The notes: generated by a model from the letters alone, not told the origin. Positions 1 to 13,455 are shown, counted from the stretch's first letter. The stretch is DNA of 64,000 nucleotides from Opisthorchis felineus (GCA_004794785.1 SJOL01002831.1:65958-129957); one strand, 5' to 3'. Numbers and translations are program-made.

Positions 1-1512
1 GTCGAGCTCTGCTTGGTAGAACGTACACACACAGAGGCGCAAAATTACTGAGCGCTCACACACTGACAAACCGCTGGCATGTGTCCGACTATTACACTAC
101 TACGCTCTGATGATGTCACTGATCAGTGACAAAACGCTTTCACTAAGGCTGTTAAGCCTAACAGACAATTCAGCGACTAACGTGCTGACATATGCGGTCC
201 CTGGCTTCAGTGTTGAAGATGTTCCACCTTAATTTCTTGTAGGTTATTTTAGAAAGCAAGGTGATAAAATGTTACAACGAGTAATCTGGTTCTCTGACCT
301 GGATGGACTGTGCACTTTCCAGGTATTCAGCTTTCCTGACTTCCCCTCAGGAATAAATGCCCTCATTAACATCATTTGCCTCAGTCCGGCGAATAGAATC
401 AACAGTTAAATCGTCGTGACGCTATTCCAAATAACTCAGCCGACATCTGTTGCCGGCTTACCGAGAGCAGCGTTGTTTCTGTGAAATCAGAGAAAGTGAT
501 TTAACTCCCAATCAAGGATTCATTACTCTCATTGTCGGAAGTGAGCAGCTTTAGGAAGCCATAGAAGTTACTCTGAAGTACCATCATCGCTCATAGGGAG
601 TAGGGTGGTCATTAAGCGTCACAGTAATACAGAAGCACACGTTATGATATGAAACCGGACTTAATGATCTTACCAACCGCAGCCTGTATAACATGATATA
701 AATCTTTCTGATAAATCCCCATCAGGCATCTCATGGTAGGAGCCAATCGGAAATCTGATTTGGTTTCAGTTATTCACGCAAACCGGTAAGTTATCGGCTC
801 CCGTCTCAAAACATTTCCTTTCCCTTTTCAACCTTCTACACAGTCTCTGGAGATTGACCAAATCTGATCAAAATACTTACATTGTTACTAGAAACCCAAA
901 GAGGCTGGCGAGCTCTAGCGCATTCTGACACTGGTGACTGTGATTGTTCACAGTCTTTATGAGCAGCTTGGTAGCTGACGCGATATATTTTATGCATTTT
1001 TATCAATTTATGAACCTACACCTGGGCGCACCAAAATGCAGTAACGCCGTCTTGTATAAATGGAAATTTCTGTCACTGAATGACATTTGAGTGCTCGATT
1101 TCAAAAAGTATTCAGTTATGAAATAATTTAGGCTCAAATTTTGGGTCACTGTATATGAACTCTCACACAGTGCGTTTTAGGGTCAGCTCAAACCAACTTT
1201 AGTGTACATTAGGTAATAAGCAAGTCTGAGCGTGCATCCCACTTCAACGTAAAAGCCTATGAGATTCTACGACTAAAGCCAAGTATTCTGTTCAACAAGA
1301 CGGAATTAAGCTTCTTCATACCTATGTGCAGTGTGCACCAATGGGATCATGGAGTGGATGGTGATCAGACGTGCCTGGAAATTGATAATCAGTTATCAGT
1401 CAGCCTGGACAGTGTCAATGTGAACAAAGTAAAACTTTCAGCAAATGCACTCATCTGCATATCAATTTGGTCTTCATGGGAGACTGAAATGAATCTCTCT
1501 TTTATCATATTC
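1..1512. other. Anonymous non-coding stretch
   Basis: No recognisable gene or repeat. The only notable local structure is the perfect 16-bp palindrome GTCACTGATCAGTGAC at 115-130. Open frames on both strands are under 80 codons and resemble no family I know. Likely intergenic or intronic. Confidence 0.5.
115..130. repeat. Perfect 16-bp palindrome
   Basis: GTCACTGATCAGTGAC reads the same on both strands. A related but non-palindromic string, GTCACTGATCACTGAC, occurs near 21,117. No function can be assigned and chance is possible. Confidence 0.5.
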
Positions 1513-1698
1513 TTCAACTGAATGTGCTGCACAAAGGCCCCGATACGATATTCCAGAAGTTGTAGTAGATTTTCATAAAGAAAACTACTCAACAGTTTGC
1601 TGAAAACCCTCCGACAGTCCATGATCGGTTTTGCACTTTTTGGGGCTCATCAGGTAAGAGCACCCCCCGAGTTTCCGTCAACCTTATGTTCCACTTGG
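1513..1698 (-). mobile_element. Hammerhead-bearing repeat, copy 1 (minus)
   Basis: This is a copy of the dispersed ~295-bp family. On the minus strand it runs from the CATAAGGTTGACG-type arm (1676-1686) through the ribozyme motif, then the TTTTCAGCAA arm, a linker, and the module ending GTGCAGCACATTCAGT (near 1517-1532). The order is the same in other copies, which is what identifies it. The second module (GAGATTCAACT hairpin) is absent here. It lies head to head with copy 2 at 1783, forming a 23-bp near-perfect inverted repeat (1676-1698 against 1781-1803). Confidence 0.8.
1613..1664 (-). ncRNA. Hammerhead ribozyme motif, mutated core
   Basis: The minus strand shows CTGATGAG (complement of 1646-1653), a stem II of CCCC against a degenerate partner, then CAAAAC where an active core has CGAAAC, and a GATC cleavage-type triplet (AUC fits the NUH rule). 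Outer stem I is GAC/GTC as in sister copies. The G-to-A change in the conserved GAAA box (G12) should abolish or strongly reduce self-cleavage. I call it a decayed ribozyme. The fold is inferred by eye. Confidence 0.75.
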
Positions 1699-1782
1699 TC
1701 ATATTTCGATAAATATATTCCGCTGGAATTCAAAATGATGTGTAAGTGAGTGTAATTGTTTAACTATGTCTAATTTGGGTTC

Positions 1783-1897
1783 AAGTAAAACATAAGGTTG
1801 ACGAAAACTCGTGGATTGTGCCTACCTAATGAAAACCAGAAGGGGCAAAACCAAACGTGGGCTGTTGAGGATCTTTCAGCCAAGTTGTGAGTAGATT
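1783..1897 (+). mobile_element. Hammerhead-bearing repeat, copy 2 (plus, decayed)
   Basis: It starts with AACATAAGGTTGACGAAAAC (about 1788-1807) and ends with a degenerate TTTCAGCCAAGTTGTGAGTAG arm, the standard fold-back frame around the ribozyme. The core (1811-1867) has CTAATGA instead of CTGATGA at 1825-1831, CAAAAC instead of CGAAAC, and AAAC instead of a GGTC cleavage site. It is therefore inactive by sequence. It sits about 85 bp from copy 1 in opposite orientation. Confidence 0.75.
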
Positions 1898-3750
1898 CTT
1901 TTATTAAAAATTGAAACTTCCTTCCAAAGTTCCTCAACTACTAACTAGTTATTGTTTTAACATTCACGTTTCTCGATGAAAGCTGACCGTGGTTATAAAA
2001 AAACCTGATGATATGGTCAAGTTGGACGGCGCTTCAGCAAACATCAGTTGCAGTCTTTCCCGCCTAAACAGTGAAATTTAAAGAAGGCGCGAAACCTCAT
2101 CTATCACACGCAGGGCCGTTTCCTTTAGTCGGGGATCCTAATATTTTCTCCATCTTCTACCATTTCTAATTTCACCGTTAGTGGTGTTAGACTATTTGCT
2201 TGGTTACTTCCTCCGATGCGAGCACAGGGCCTGTGAGTAAAACCTTAACTAGTTATTTTGCTGCCAAATTTACAGAGAATGATCACATTTGTGTTAGCTG
2301 AGACATCATCTGATATTTTTGTGCTCGCAAACTACAGCAACATTTGACTCCCTTGAAAAATACCGTAGATGTTTTTTGGATAAGTGAAATCCAGTTCACC
2401 TCCAAAGACTGGCTTTCTGATATCAGTATACGGTTGTCCTTCCCCGTACTTTTTCTAACAATTGAAATTCAGATAAAACCAGATAACATTTCTACAGGCC
2501 CAAATACCAAATGTAGCTTTGTGCGTAAATCACTAAAAATTAATCACTGAAACTGCGATTTGTGGGCTGTTTTTTTTAAATGTTCTACAATTTGTTGTGC
2601 TTACTTATTTTGAAAATATTTTTTACTCGATTTACCAACTCTTCTGAGTTGGTTCTGGATCTCCCGAAACTATCTGATGGCCATCTGCATGCTTTGGAAG
2701 ACTTTATATGTTCAAGTCTTTGGATGGAATGTATCATTAGCTTATGCATGCTTATGTTGTTATTAACTAAATCGTCACCGCTAGGTAACCCATCATCCTC
2801 ACGAATACGCCTATCCAAAACAGTGCACTGAGGTGCCCGCCTGTCATTCTAAAGCGTTCTATAAGCACAAGTATCTTCAAAGTATTCTACTTGGATCCTT
2901 CAAAATTCACTAACAGCTGCATTTGTTCAAAAGTGTGCCAGCCCACCTGGTAGCCCCTTTCACAAGCTGACACTTCTAGATAAGGTCGGCTTTCTAACCC
3001 GTAAGACGATCTAATGTGTTGTAAGGTTAAAGTCGCTGCACATCCTAATTGTGGGTTGTGAGCACTGTTCACTTTGTTCACTTTGGTCCCACGTGTGCTA
3101 GTAGGAAGAATATGCAACCAGCAGTTACTATTCGACTCAAACTGCAGGAGTGCTTTTTGAAGAGCACTACAGACTACGCATCCGGTTGTCACGAATGAAA
3201 AGAAGGATACGATTTTGTGTTTCTTATCATGTTCCTGACAGAAAAACATTACACCTTTTGGAATTCTGTACATTTAGCTCACACCCGTCGCTGCCACCGA
3301 GAACGTTATCAAAAGGACTAAGCCAAAAGTCATAAAATAAGACTACCCATGAAGTATCCAACCATGGTGTGATCAGCCTAGACTATCGGCGACTTCTATA
3401 CTGGGCAAAAAGGGCAAAGCTCGCATTATCTTAGCAACGTTCTTGAACGGCCCCATCGGATTAGTTATCCAGTTGCTCTACGCTGCAGACACTGATGCTA
3501 AAAAAACTCGAGCCTTCAGAGTTCATAAGTTAATCTCGAAAAGTCTCATGCATGTTCAGTAATACTGCTAGCTTGAATGCGATTGGTAGTAGTTTGTTGG
3601 GTGGCTGTGGATCTGTTCTCCGAGCTTCGCAGCTGACTTGCAGTCGTTTCGTCACCATTCGAGGAGGTACCATTCGTGTACTTTTTAATGGATAGTTCCG
3701 CTTCTCGCGCTTGCGATTATATAGCTTGCAAAGAAATTTAAGCTACGCAT
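1898..3750. other. Anonymous non-coding stretch
   Basis: No recognisable domain or repeat. The longest open frame is 128 codons on the minus strand (2887-3273). It has no family resemblance and overlaps a shorter plus-strand frame, so I do not call it a gene. A host exon cannot be excluded without transcript data. Confidence 0.4.
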
Positions 3751-3836
3751 GGAAACATCACAAACGAGAGATTCAGCTGGGTTCCAGGTGAGTCTCTAGC
3801 AACACCAGATTGATTTGCAAATGAGTTTATTTCTTG
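3751..3836 (+). mobile_element. Hammerhead-repeat fragment (second module only)
   Basis: It carries ACGAGAGATTCAGCTGGGTT, then GAGTCTC, then ATTGATTTGCAAATGAG, matching the module that follows the ribozyme in the full copies at 29.3, 41.4 and 54.2 kb. In those copies GAGATTCAACT pairs with AGTTGAGTCTC as a hairpin. Here only the outer GAGA/TCTC part is clear. No ribozyme core lies beside it, so the copy is truncated. Confidence 0.65.
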
Positions 3837-6800
3837 TAAGCTATGACCTGTTTGGCTATTCATAGTCATCTCACTTGGAGTTTGACTTGTTCGTTCATGG
3901 TCCGTGTTGCACTGTAGCCTGCTTTTCTTGCGTACGATTACTCAACTACATAGGTCCCTTGTTGTCCATTATTTATTGTTCTGGTTGAATCTAAGCATTT
4001 GACCTTCAGCAGCGCTCTAAAGTGGCTCGAAGCTCATCCCGGATCAAGATTGCAATTAAACACGGCATGCTCCAGAAGTTCATGAATACCATGCACTGTT
4101 TGTCTTAGTGTATCGGTAGGCATGAGAGAGTATGCCTGCAGCTCCGCGTAAGAAGCAGCGCCCGATGGAAGTGTCAACCATCTAGTTTTTTGTTCAGTTT
4201 CTTAGATGACGAAGTAATAAGACGAACACTGGAAAGTCTGCAAAATCCCGGTGGTCAGGTCTCCCTGATCCAGAACCTGATTGACCTGTAAGATGCAGAT
4301 AACTTTGCCCTCGTTTTTTAAAGAAAGCAGGATGCGCAAACAGCACTAGAAGAGCCAACCAAGGTCATCCAGTCCTTCAGCATGTGCTTGGCGCTCACTA
4401 AGTGCAAGGTGATGCTGCAGGATTCCCAGTGTTTGAACATGGCTCTGAGAATTCAAGGGATGACAATGAAAGTTGTGAAAAAAACTATATTAATCTGGAG
4501 TTTTCATTACCCTTGAAGATAGTGTAATAATCTGTGTCAGCTCACAAGTCCTAAAACCAGAATTGCTTTTGCTTACTTGAGCTGTTCCAAGAAGGCATAT
4601 AAATGGGTCTCAAATGGTCCACGTATCGGACTACATTGTTTTGTGGCTATGAGACTTGGCCATTTCTGGTGGAAAATCTGAGGCACCTTCAGATCTTTGA
4701 CCATCGATTTCTCTTAATTACGGTTCGAATTGGCCTGGAACAAAAGTATCCACGGTGATGTGATTAGTAGACTGGTTTTTGATGGAGCACATCGTACTCC
4801 TCCCCCCAAAGAATGCCTTCAGCACTTCAAGCTAATTTGGTTGCGCCGTGTTGAGCTTGCGAAGTTACCGCCTGCCGAATAGAGGGCTGTTTTCTGTGCC
4901 TAATTCGAAGTGGCAAAACCTAGAGGTAGACAGAATTCCACATGGTAGAGGGGAATTATTGGTGTTAGAAAAGATGCTGGTGTTGCTGGTGCTGTTCATT
5001 TTCTGGGATGAAGTTTACGTAAACGAACATGTACTTGGCGGGAAGCACTGTACAATATGGCGACTAAGCTTTCGTGCTGTTAGTTTCTATTCAGATTGTC
5101 TGATCGGGTGTTGAATGGGTAAGCACCTCTGATATTTGTGATTGGCTAGTTCCAGACTACAGAAACACGGTTACACCAGGTCTTTTGAAGAGTTAGGGCA
5201 CTCCAGAAATTTCACTTGGCGGAGCGCATCTAACGTGGCTAACTCAACATCAAAAATGGATGACAAACTGCACTTCTACACATTACAAATATCTCTAAGA
5301 TGACTTCAAGTTATTTACAAAGACATTTCAAAACCAGTCTACAAACCCATAATAACCTTGCAGAAGGCACTATCAAGAAACTTCATACGCAGGATTCAGT
5401 GTAAAGATTGCGACAAACCTTGCGTGGAGCTTAAGGTAAGGAGGCTTTCTATCAGAACGCATGGACACAAACTCCTTGCTTCAAAATGTGATGCACTTTC
5501 AATCGTCTGCGTTCACAAAATTCAGAAAGAACACCAGTTCGACTCAAATGACCCAAGCATAAAAGCACCATTAATAGCAAGCAAGTGATGTGAACTTATC
5601 GGATCATTTTGCTCTACCAAACAAATCGTCAAAAATATAGGGAAACTAAACCAATCTATCAACAACCAGAACGACAACTACTACGACCAATAGAACTACA
5701 AAATTACAGAACTGAAAGTTGCATAAACAGTCAGAAGGGAAGATTATATAAGTGATAGGGAAGTCTGAATCTAAGGTTGTTTGCAATATACAGCCATCTA
5801 GTGAGCTAAAGGACCAAAGCAAACAAAAACTGCATCTGACTAACCAAACACCGCCTAAAACGAAGAACACAGAAGCGAAGCCTTCAACTAACAACGCAAT
5901 GTAAATTGAGAACGGACACAGCAAAACATGAGAAAAAAACATGAAAATCTAGATTTTATGGATTACCACTCAGAAAATACAGGCTGCGGCTCTGCAAAAA
6001 CCGTGGATGCCCAATCAGAAGAATAATTAAACATGCCGGGAACCTACTTATCCGGTCGATTAACTGCAAGGCATGTGAAATGGAGCGCACATGGTCCAAT
6101 GAAACTACAAAACTACCGGCTCTAAAATAGCCAATCACAACAACAGGTATCAGGTACTGCTTATGAGCTATATGAACTCAGAAAGGCTCGAAATGACCAC
6201 CCCCGCAACCGCAAACCAATGTCTCCTCCATTGGCGACGGAACGTCCGTAGGCCATTTGCCAAATTCAACAATCAGTTGACCAGCTACCTGATCACTGAA
6301 TAATATTTTCTATTAATTTCACTCCACATGACGCAGCATAGTAGACAGGGCATGTTTTCAGCTAATAATCATCTGGTCAGTGTATAGCAACTTATGCAAC
6401 ATACAGAAACATGATCTATTGCAGATGATGTAAGAGGCTGGAGTTCAAATGTTCAATTACCTCAAAAGAAGCACCGTTATGGGCTTTTATCAATCATTTC
6501 AGGAAGTGTTTATTGTGAAGGTGCAGTCGAAATCCCGCACTGAAAAACCTCGATTGAATGTTAGTATCGTCACATTTCCAGTGAAAATATTGTTGACTAT
6601 CAAAGATCACACAACACTTACCATTTACCGTGTAATCGAAGAGTTGAATAACGTTGGCTAACACATAGACAGTTACACTGCTAATTAACTACGCACTGCC
6701 GAATGGTACAGTGTTTAGTTATTATCAGCACGTTGCAGGTCAGAATCTTCCAAAGAGAACCAAAGTGTCAGAGGGTTCCAATAAGCATGCAACAAAGGTA

Positions 6801-9800
6801 CTGCATTTCTCAGCTATCCAGAATAGCTTTGCTTTGCTTTGAAGATGAGATCTCAATGGCAGTGACCACTCGTAATCAGCGGCCTGAATTGGACCAGTGT
6901 TTGACTGTGCTGCAGGCTTGATGACTATTCTCGAAAAATGCGAACTAATTCCCATAACGATATTTATCATCTCAATAAACAGGCAAATGCTTGACTTTTT
7001 GTCAACCATTCAACGGCACAGATTTTGATGCACGCACGCCTTTGTAGTCACTATGTCCGGCTTGTTCAGAAAATCGGTGAAGCATGTCTAACGTACGGAC
7101 TACGGCAGTAGGTTAAATTATGAGCAGAATCATGTGTAGATTTTATAATTAAATGGCAGACATCAACCATAACTAACGTATCAAAAGACTTCAAGTCGTG
7201 GATGAATTAGTAATCGCCGTATTTTCTATACAAGGACCACCAACTAGAAACGCAAAAACGATGATCACAATAAACGTTTTTGTATCAGTCGAATTCCGAA
7301 GCCAGGGTAGGGCTGCTTCGTAATTAATTTATAACGTCTACTGGCGTGTTTGCTGATCCTTTAGCAGAACAACGAAAATAACTTTCCCACTATGTTGACG
7401 CACTGTTACGTAACAACAGCCGTCAGTCCGCTTCAGTAAAAAGCCCTTTTCGATGTTCTGTCATCCCGCCGATATCCTCCTCGCGTTATCCATGCATTCC
7501 TCCGCTAAGTATACCTACGTCATTTGCGACGCATTTTGAAACTTCCGGTTTTTGGATAACTCAACGACCAGTTTAAAAATGACACGACAAATCTATCAAA
7601 GTTAGATGAGTTTCCGTGGTCGCATAACATCATTTTTGACATGACATGAGTAGCTGCCCAGATTCTACACCGTGAAGCTATTACGGCATATAGTTACAGG
7701 CTGCCACTGATTATGTTTGTAAAAGACTTTCCACATTATTACTTTTAATTTGAGTTTTGGGTAATTATTTCACTTTGAATTTGGCGAAGAACTGCACTTA
7801 GCTGAACTCAAACGACCTCAACTTATTGATTTTTTCCACTTGCCCCAATAAAGTGCATCAACGTTTCTAGTCTACTATAACTTCTGCTTGAAATAGCAAA
7901 TTGTCGTATAACTTTCGTCCCCATTTATGAGCGTCTGAAGTGCTGAATAGTGAAGTGAGCGAAGCTGTGAATACATTCTTATTGCCCTTTTGGTGGACAA
8001 ATACATAACCAGCGCATTGTGGCCCCTGTGGTGTCGCATTACGCATTCAAGCTATCTGACTGATCAGTGGCCTCAGCCATAACTTCAGGAGAGAAATCAC
8101 AATGAGCAAATCCGACCACATCGTGCGTACGCCAGTGCGAGATGAGCAGCACGCCACCGCTGTGGATGAATACGAGCCCTATCAACAGCATTTCTGCGTT
8201 GTCAGTAGTCAAGGTGCAGAACAGAGCATTTCTGTATGTAAGAAAACTCTATCTACGAGACCACTGAATTGGTCTAAACTATAAATAGACCCCGTTGTTT
8301 AAAATAGCGCATGCCTGCCCCATACAATGTTCCTATCGCCATCCCTACATGCACTGCAGTTCAACTTACATCGCATCATTTTGGCCTCTAAAACAGATTC
8401 CACATGGTATGAATCTAGAATCTAGAGTCTGCTGGGACCAGTTGCGGACATGTAGGATGTATGGATTATTCTAAAGACAACCACAGAAAGAATATTTACT
8501 GCATCATGCTCTAAGGCCTTATGCCAGGCACCAGGAAAGCCAGTGCAAACCATCTTTTGGTAATGATAACCTAAGGAATCAGGAGAGATTATATTGCAGT
8601 TTATCATCCAGCGCTCTCAATAGCGTTCATTTTGTACTGGCGAAAGCGGACTGAATCCTACAATGAAAAAGACACATCTACTGAATTACATTTAGCATAG
8701 AGGGGATCGTACATTTTAAGGAATAATAAAATGTCACTTTGTCTTTACAATGTGGTGAGCCGAATAATTAGAGGCGATAAAACCTGCGAATAAAGTTATA
8801 ACTGGAATTTTGTTGCAGTGCTTCCTTCCTGTAGATGGCATGCACTTTAACTGAGTTCGTACAAGTGCAAAGACGAGGCCAATTTGGATTTTTTGGTGGA
8901 GGTTGTCCATACTTAGACTGGCCAAAATCAAAATGCAAAGCAAACTTAACTGAGAGCACACAAGTTGTATTTATGCTGAAAAAATGTCGGTTACTTGGAC
9001 ATTTGTAATGCTTTCCCTCAGGTAGTTCACTGTAATGTGAAGAAGAAATTGATGGGGCAAGGCACGGTTTCGTTTAGCCTGCGGGTCTCCTTTACACTGT
9101 GCCCCAATTTGTGAATTAACACGTAATCTAACTTGCTAGGTACATTAGGAAAACTGAAACAAACATAGGGCGATTGGCTAATTTTGCTACTTCAAGGCAA
9201 TGGGAGAGGCTCTTGGTTCTTTTGAAAACCCAAATTGTTCAAAACAAGGGACGCCCGACTACAATGATTCAAAACATAATGGAATAAAAATGGCAGCTGG
9301 GGCAACCTTATCACTTGACTCAGTGAATATAATGATGATGATTTCAAAATCGGTTTACGATTTCACAAGTTTCTATTGCAAGTTAATCGCTTTTTATTCC
9401 ACTGCAGGTGACAGCAGCATAAACATATGATTCCTTTCGCAGTCTACCAACAGGTGCACATTTTGTGACAAGAATCAAGACTCAACTCTGATTCCGTAAG
9501 TGGCAAATTAATTTACGTATAAGCATACAAATGATCACGCGTGGATTTACGTCTGAACGAACGGAAGCAGCTCTAAACACAACTTAATTCGTCCCCCAGT
9601 GCAGTCCACGGTAAGATAAAAACAAACAAAACAGCACCTACTGACGGTGGGTAATAGGACAAACCGGCAAACCTGTAACAGTGGGGAGGACTAACTTCTA
9701 CCGCAGGACTGGTCGAAAAGCAAGCTGCTGGGCCGAAAACCTTTCTATAATTTTAGCCTCCCAATCGATGGATGCCGTGCATTATACTTGTATTTGTGCG

Positions 9801-11790
9801 TTAAAACCTCCATCGAACTTGCACACAAACAACTGTACAACGCTGTGACAAATGTAGTTGAAGGATAAGTGAGGTTTGCAACATGCACACAAAGCCATAA
9901 GGAAAATAGCCCTTGAAAGCGGCAAAAATAAAGAGTGTTGGAGTCTTGTTGAAAAACCACATGTTCTGACGAAAACGAACAAACGTAAAGTCCCAGAATC
10001 CTCGGTCAGCTTTGGAATTATGTCTGTGAATGATGTGAGGCAAGAAGTCGCCAACGGGATAGAACTAGTATTGTCCACACACATGGTACAAAAGCCCAGC
10101 ATAGAGCGACAGACAAAACGCTGCTTGGATGACTGGCTAGGACATAACAGCATACTGGCTGACTGGACTGGTTGGATTCCACGTCCTGTAGGACTTCCAA
10201 GCATTTGAAGGGGAGGCCGAGCACATCCCAAACAGGAAGACGTTAAGATCCCATAGCACTCAATGTGACAGTTAATTTTAGATTGCCATGCCTAACCTGC
10301 TCTCCATAAACCATTTACCAATTAGATTCGCCACTATGTACCCTTTTACACATCATTCCACTGCAACCGACTGCTATCTGCTATTCTAGGACCATAACAC
10401 TTTCGAGGACGTCTAAAAGGGTCGAATCAGAAGAAGCAAGTTTTGAAACCGTTTATTAATGCAAAGCCGTGAGTTTTACTTCACTGTAAAGAGCACCGTT
10501 CACCTCTGTTGCCAAGCTTCACTGGATTTTCAAGTGGTCTTGCTTCTAATTAGCCCACCATCTGACTTGCTCTGCGGGACATGGGTCCAAGTTCGCTGAA
10601 TGGCGGTGCTGACCAGAGAAACTAAGTGCTGCTCACTGGATAGTGCACACTTCATGAATCACCAGAAAGATTCAAAATTGCTATCTCTCTGGCTAATATT
10701 CAAAGAATAAGCCGTTCAGTTGTTTTTATTCCTCAGGAAGCTCCCCTACATGGCTAAAATATTAAAGTTGTTTCAAGGCACTAGACAAGTTTTGAAAATT
10801 CTGAAATATATTTGCTGGCAAGTACATTCCCATAAGATGCTAGCGCACAATAAAAAATTTCTACACAGAAAATTGAGCTCGAATTTCGCGCTGTCCTACA
10901 ACAACCATGTAAACTGAGCATCTGGCTGAGCTAAAGCTTCCTAAAATTTGAAGTGTTTACCTTACAAATCTTTAACGGAAACTTTGTAGAAGACAAACCA
11001 AAATGACTCCCCGAAAAACTACAATATGGATCTACTTAGAAAATGGCTAGTCACTGAACACAAATCTTTAACGGCATGTGATAGGCAGTTCTAGCGAAAT
11101 TTGGAGGACTGAATAATGTTGGACAAATGCTCGGAAGTTCTGAAAACTCCCAAAGGTGGAAGCATTATATTTGGAAGAAGGGTGGTCTATTTATTACTGC
11201 CGCGCCGAACGATGCGGCATATATGTATTTACACCAAACAGAACAGTTTTTTGGGCTTTCGTACCTTCGAAACTTTGAAAAGTTAAAACTGGATCAAATT
11301 CACTGTGAATATTCACACTAACATGGGCCAAAATTTTGCTATTTACCCAAGCCCAATTTCTGTAAACTCCTTCCCAAAGGTTTAATGCTAGCAATCTTCG
11401 AGGCTAACGATGAGCTCAAGTACTATTGTTGTAATGGTTATTTGCACGAAATCAGCATAAGACCCTATGACGTTGGAACCCATCTGAAGAAAGGTCTCAA
11501 AGGTCGGCAAGAAGTCCAAAACCTATACCCTAAATTTGATGTTCCAGAAATGGTCAAAGTGTGTAACCTGGACATTACGTATATCCTGACGTACAAGACT
11601 GAGCTAAATACTGAGCAAAAGTAACAAACGAAAAGGCCAACTTTCTTATATGTGCCAACAAATTGTCGTGCGTACCTCGTTCGATTTGGACAGCAGATAG
11701 CTACAGAAAAACTATTACTGCCAAATCATCCTTATTGTTGTAGGGAACAAACTTTTTATTGGAGTTTTCCCCTTTTAAATGAAGCCAATC
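3837..11790. other. Long anonymous non-coding stretch
   Basis: No gene can be assigned in about 8 kb. The 149-codon minus frame at 9782-10231 and the 110-codon plus frame at 9876-10208 overlap each other and match no family I recognise. The block 5640-6160 is strand-asymmetric (A and C rich on the plus strand), which produces a spurious valine-rich minus frame at 5646-5942. A short string near 6670-6700 (TTACACTGCTAATTAACTAC) resembles the centre of the fold-back element at 11.8-12.15 kb and may be a remnant. Confidence 0.4.
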
Positions 11791-11793
11791 CAC

Positions 11794-12155
11794 GCTGAAA
11801 AGCCGAGAAGCACCGTAGAGCTTTTCAATCCTTATTGGGAGTTACCAGCAATGCGCATCTCACGAAACTGCACAGAGTCTCAGGCCGGCGCCTTTTTGGC
11901 TAGTAGTTTGAACGCTCAACCGCCCGATCACAAGCATCTAAGCAGCATTATGATTAACTTGCAATTAGACAGGATGTAGCGTCAACCAGCCTTCCTGTCT
12001 ACGCGCGAGTTACAGTGCTAATTAACCACCCGTAGTCGAACGGTTAAACACTCAAACTACCAGCTGGGAGTTTGCGGCCTCAAGGCTCTCTAGAGTTTTG
12101 TGAGATGCGCAATGCCAGTGGCTACCAATGAGGATAGAAAAGTGGTACAGCGCAC
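11794..12155. mobile_element. Fold-back tRNA-like element, longest copy
   Basis: The left end reads CTGAAAAGCCGAGAAGC, then CCTTATTGGGA, then CGCATCTCACGAAACT. The right end gives the reverse-complement order: GTTTTGTGAGATGCGC, then CCAATGAGGATA, then GTACAGCGC. The arms are thus imperfect inverted repeats about 90 bp long. The centre holds two opposed tRNA-like modules. One is on the minus strand (A-box-like GATCGGGCGGTTGAGCG, from 11,917-11,935). The other is on the plus strand (GTAGTCGAACGGTTAAACAC near 12,030). B boxes are degenerate. The likely origin is a tRNA-derived SINE inverted dimer or a fold-back transposon. No protein is encoded. Confidence 0.65.
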
Positions 12156-13455
12156 AGATCGATTTCACTTAAAAGAATGAGTCTCCATTAAAAATCAATC
12201 TTATTAATTTCCACCTATATGGTGGATATAGTTGTCAAGGGATTATAGCCTCTTTACGGGTCATTCCTTCAAATTTTACCAGTGGCTAGGCTTTAAATTA
12301 AATTACCTTCTCAATACTACTGATAAGCGCTTGCCCTGCTTTTCTGTGGCTCTGACCATCTTTACTGCAATTGTCCCGTCGTTAGAACGTTGCTTGTACC
12401 AACCCCGCCTTCATTCTATCGTTAAGAGTGATATAGTAATAACAGTTATTAAGTCAAAATACTTGAAGCTAGTTTATATAACCAGTTTATATAAAACCGG
12501 TTATATATAACCATCAGGAATATGCAGTGTAATTCGGGCTTAAGAAATTCTTGCGGCAAAACTCACAAAATGTATAGGCACATTTTGTTAGTGAATACGG
12601 CGGCCAACAACCATCAAGTTCAGTAGGCTCTATACACGGGCACCGTTTTTATGCTGATGCGGATCAATCCTACCGCAGAATTTTTGCAAATCTTTTGACA
12701 TTTTGAAGCGATTTCAGCAGTCATCGTTTTGACAGAGCTAGAGGAACGATGATATAAAAGAGAGAGGCCTATCGACCTAAGCTTAGTAGTGTTGCGCTCC
12801 AAGCAATTCAATGTTTTGGGTCTACCCGACGAAAAATGTTAAAATTGATTTCAGATTGCCCGTTGGTAATACATGATTATGGACAGTTAAGAACCAGAGA
12901 ACTTATCCACATAATGTCCACGATCCTCTCTAATTTGGAGGAACCTTCCGACAAAATGATCAAAAAATTTTCTTGTGACACAGAACGCTAAAATATCGTC
13001 CATTAATGTATATGGTATGTGCTATACCGTCCGTCGTCCGGCATGGACAGATTACGTTATGCGAGCCTATGCATTAATCAAATAGCATTCAATGAGGCTC
13101 ATTCAAACCTACAAAGATTCAGGGTTTTCGTTCACACGGAAATGGTATTGAACTTGTGTATCGTATTGGACGACTCCAAGGTGGATGCTTTCTCCTTTTA
13201 GTGGATCATGCTAAAAATTCCTTGAAGTTCGAAGCCCTTGTTTATCGTTTCTGCATATTGATTCGTAGTTATTTGACGATTAGCAGTTTTGTGCAAGACG
13301 CTACCTCAGGCCGATGGGCATTGTATGGTTCTACAATAGATTAGTGTTTTGTCCGGATTATCACTCAGTATACAGTCCAACCGATCATCGGTACACACAA
13401 ACGTCGCTCAGTCATTTTCTTCACTAAAAGTAGGACAAAAATTGGTCACATGTTG
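12156..13455. other. Anonymous non-coding stretch
   Basis: AT-rich sequence without recognisable genes. It contains the low-complexity TTTATATAA-type run at 12,474-12,512. Open frames are under 95 codons and uncharacterised. Confidence 0.4.
12474..12512. repeat. TTTATATAA-type tandem run with 14-bp palindrome
   Basis: Two GTTTATATAA-type units are followed by GGTTATATATAACC (12,499-12,512), a perfect palindrome. It is probably a degenerate AT microsatellite. A cruciform is possible but not demonstrable here. Confidence 0.6.

Noticed and set aside
5646..5942. Valine-rich, membrane-like minus frame as a membrane protein
   Set aside because: The hydrophobic run comes from a biased A/C-rich tract (ACNAC-type repeats) and no homology is visible.
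9782..10231. 149-codon minus frame and overlapping 110-codon plus frame as genes
   Set aside because: They overlap on opposite strands and neither resembles a known family.
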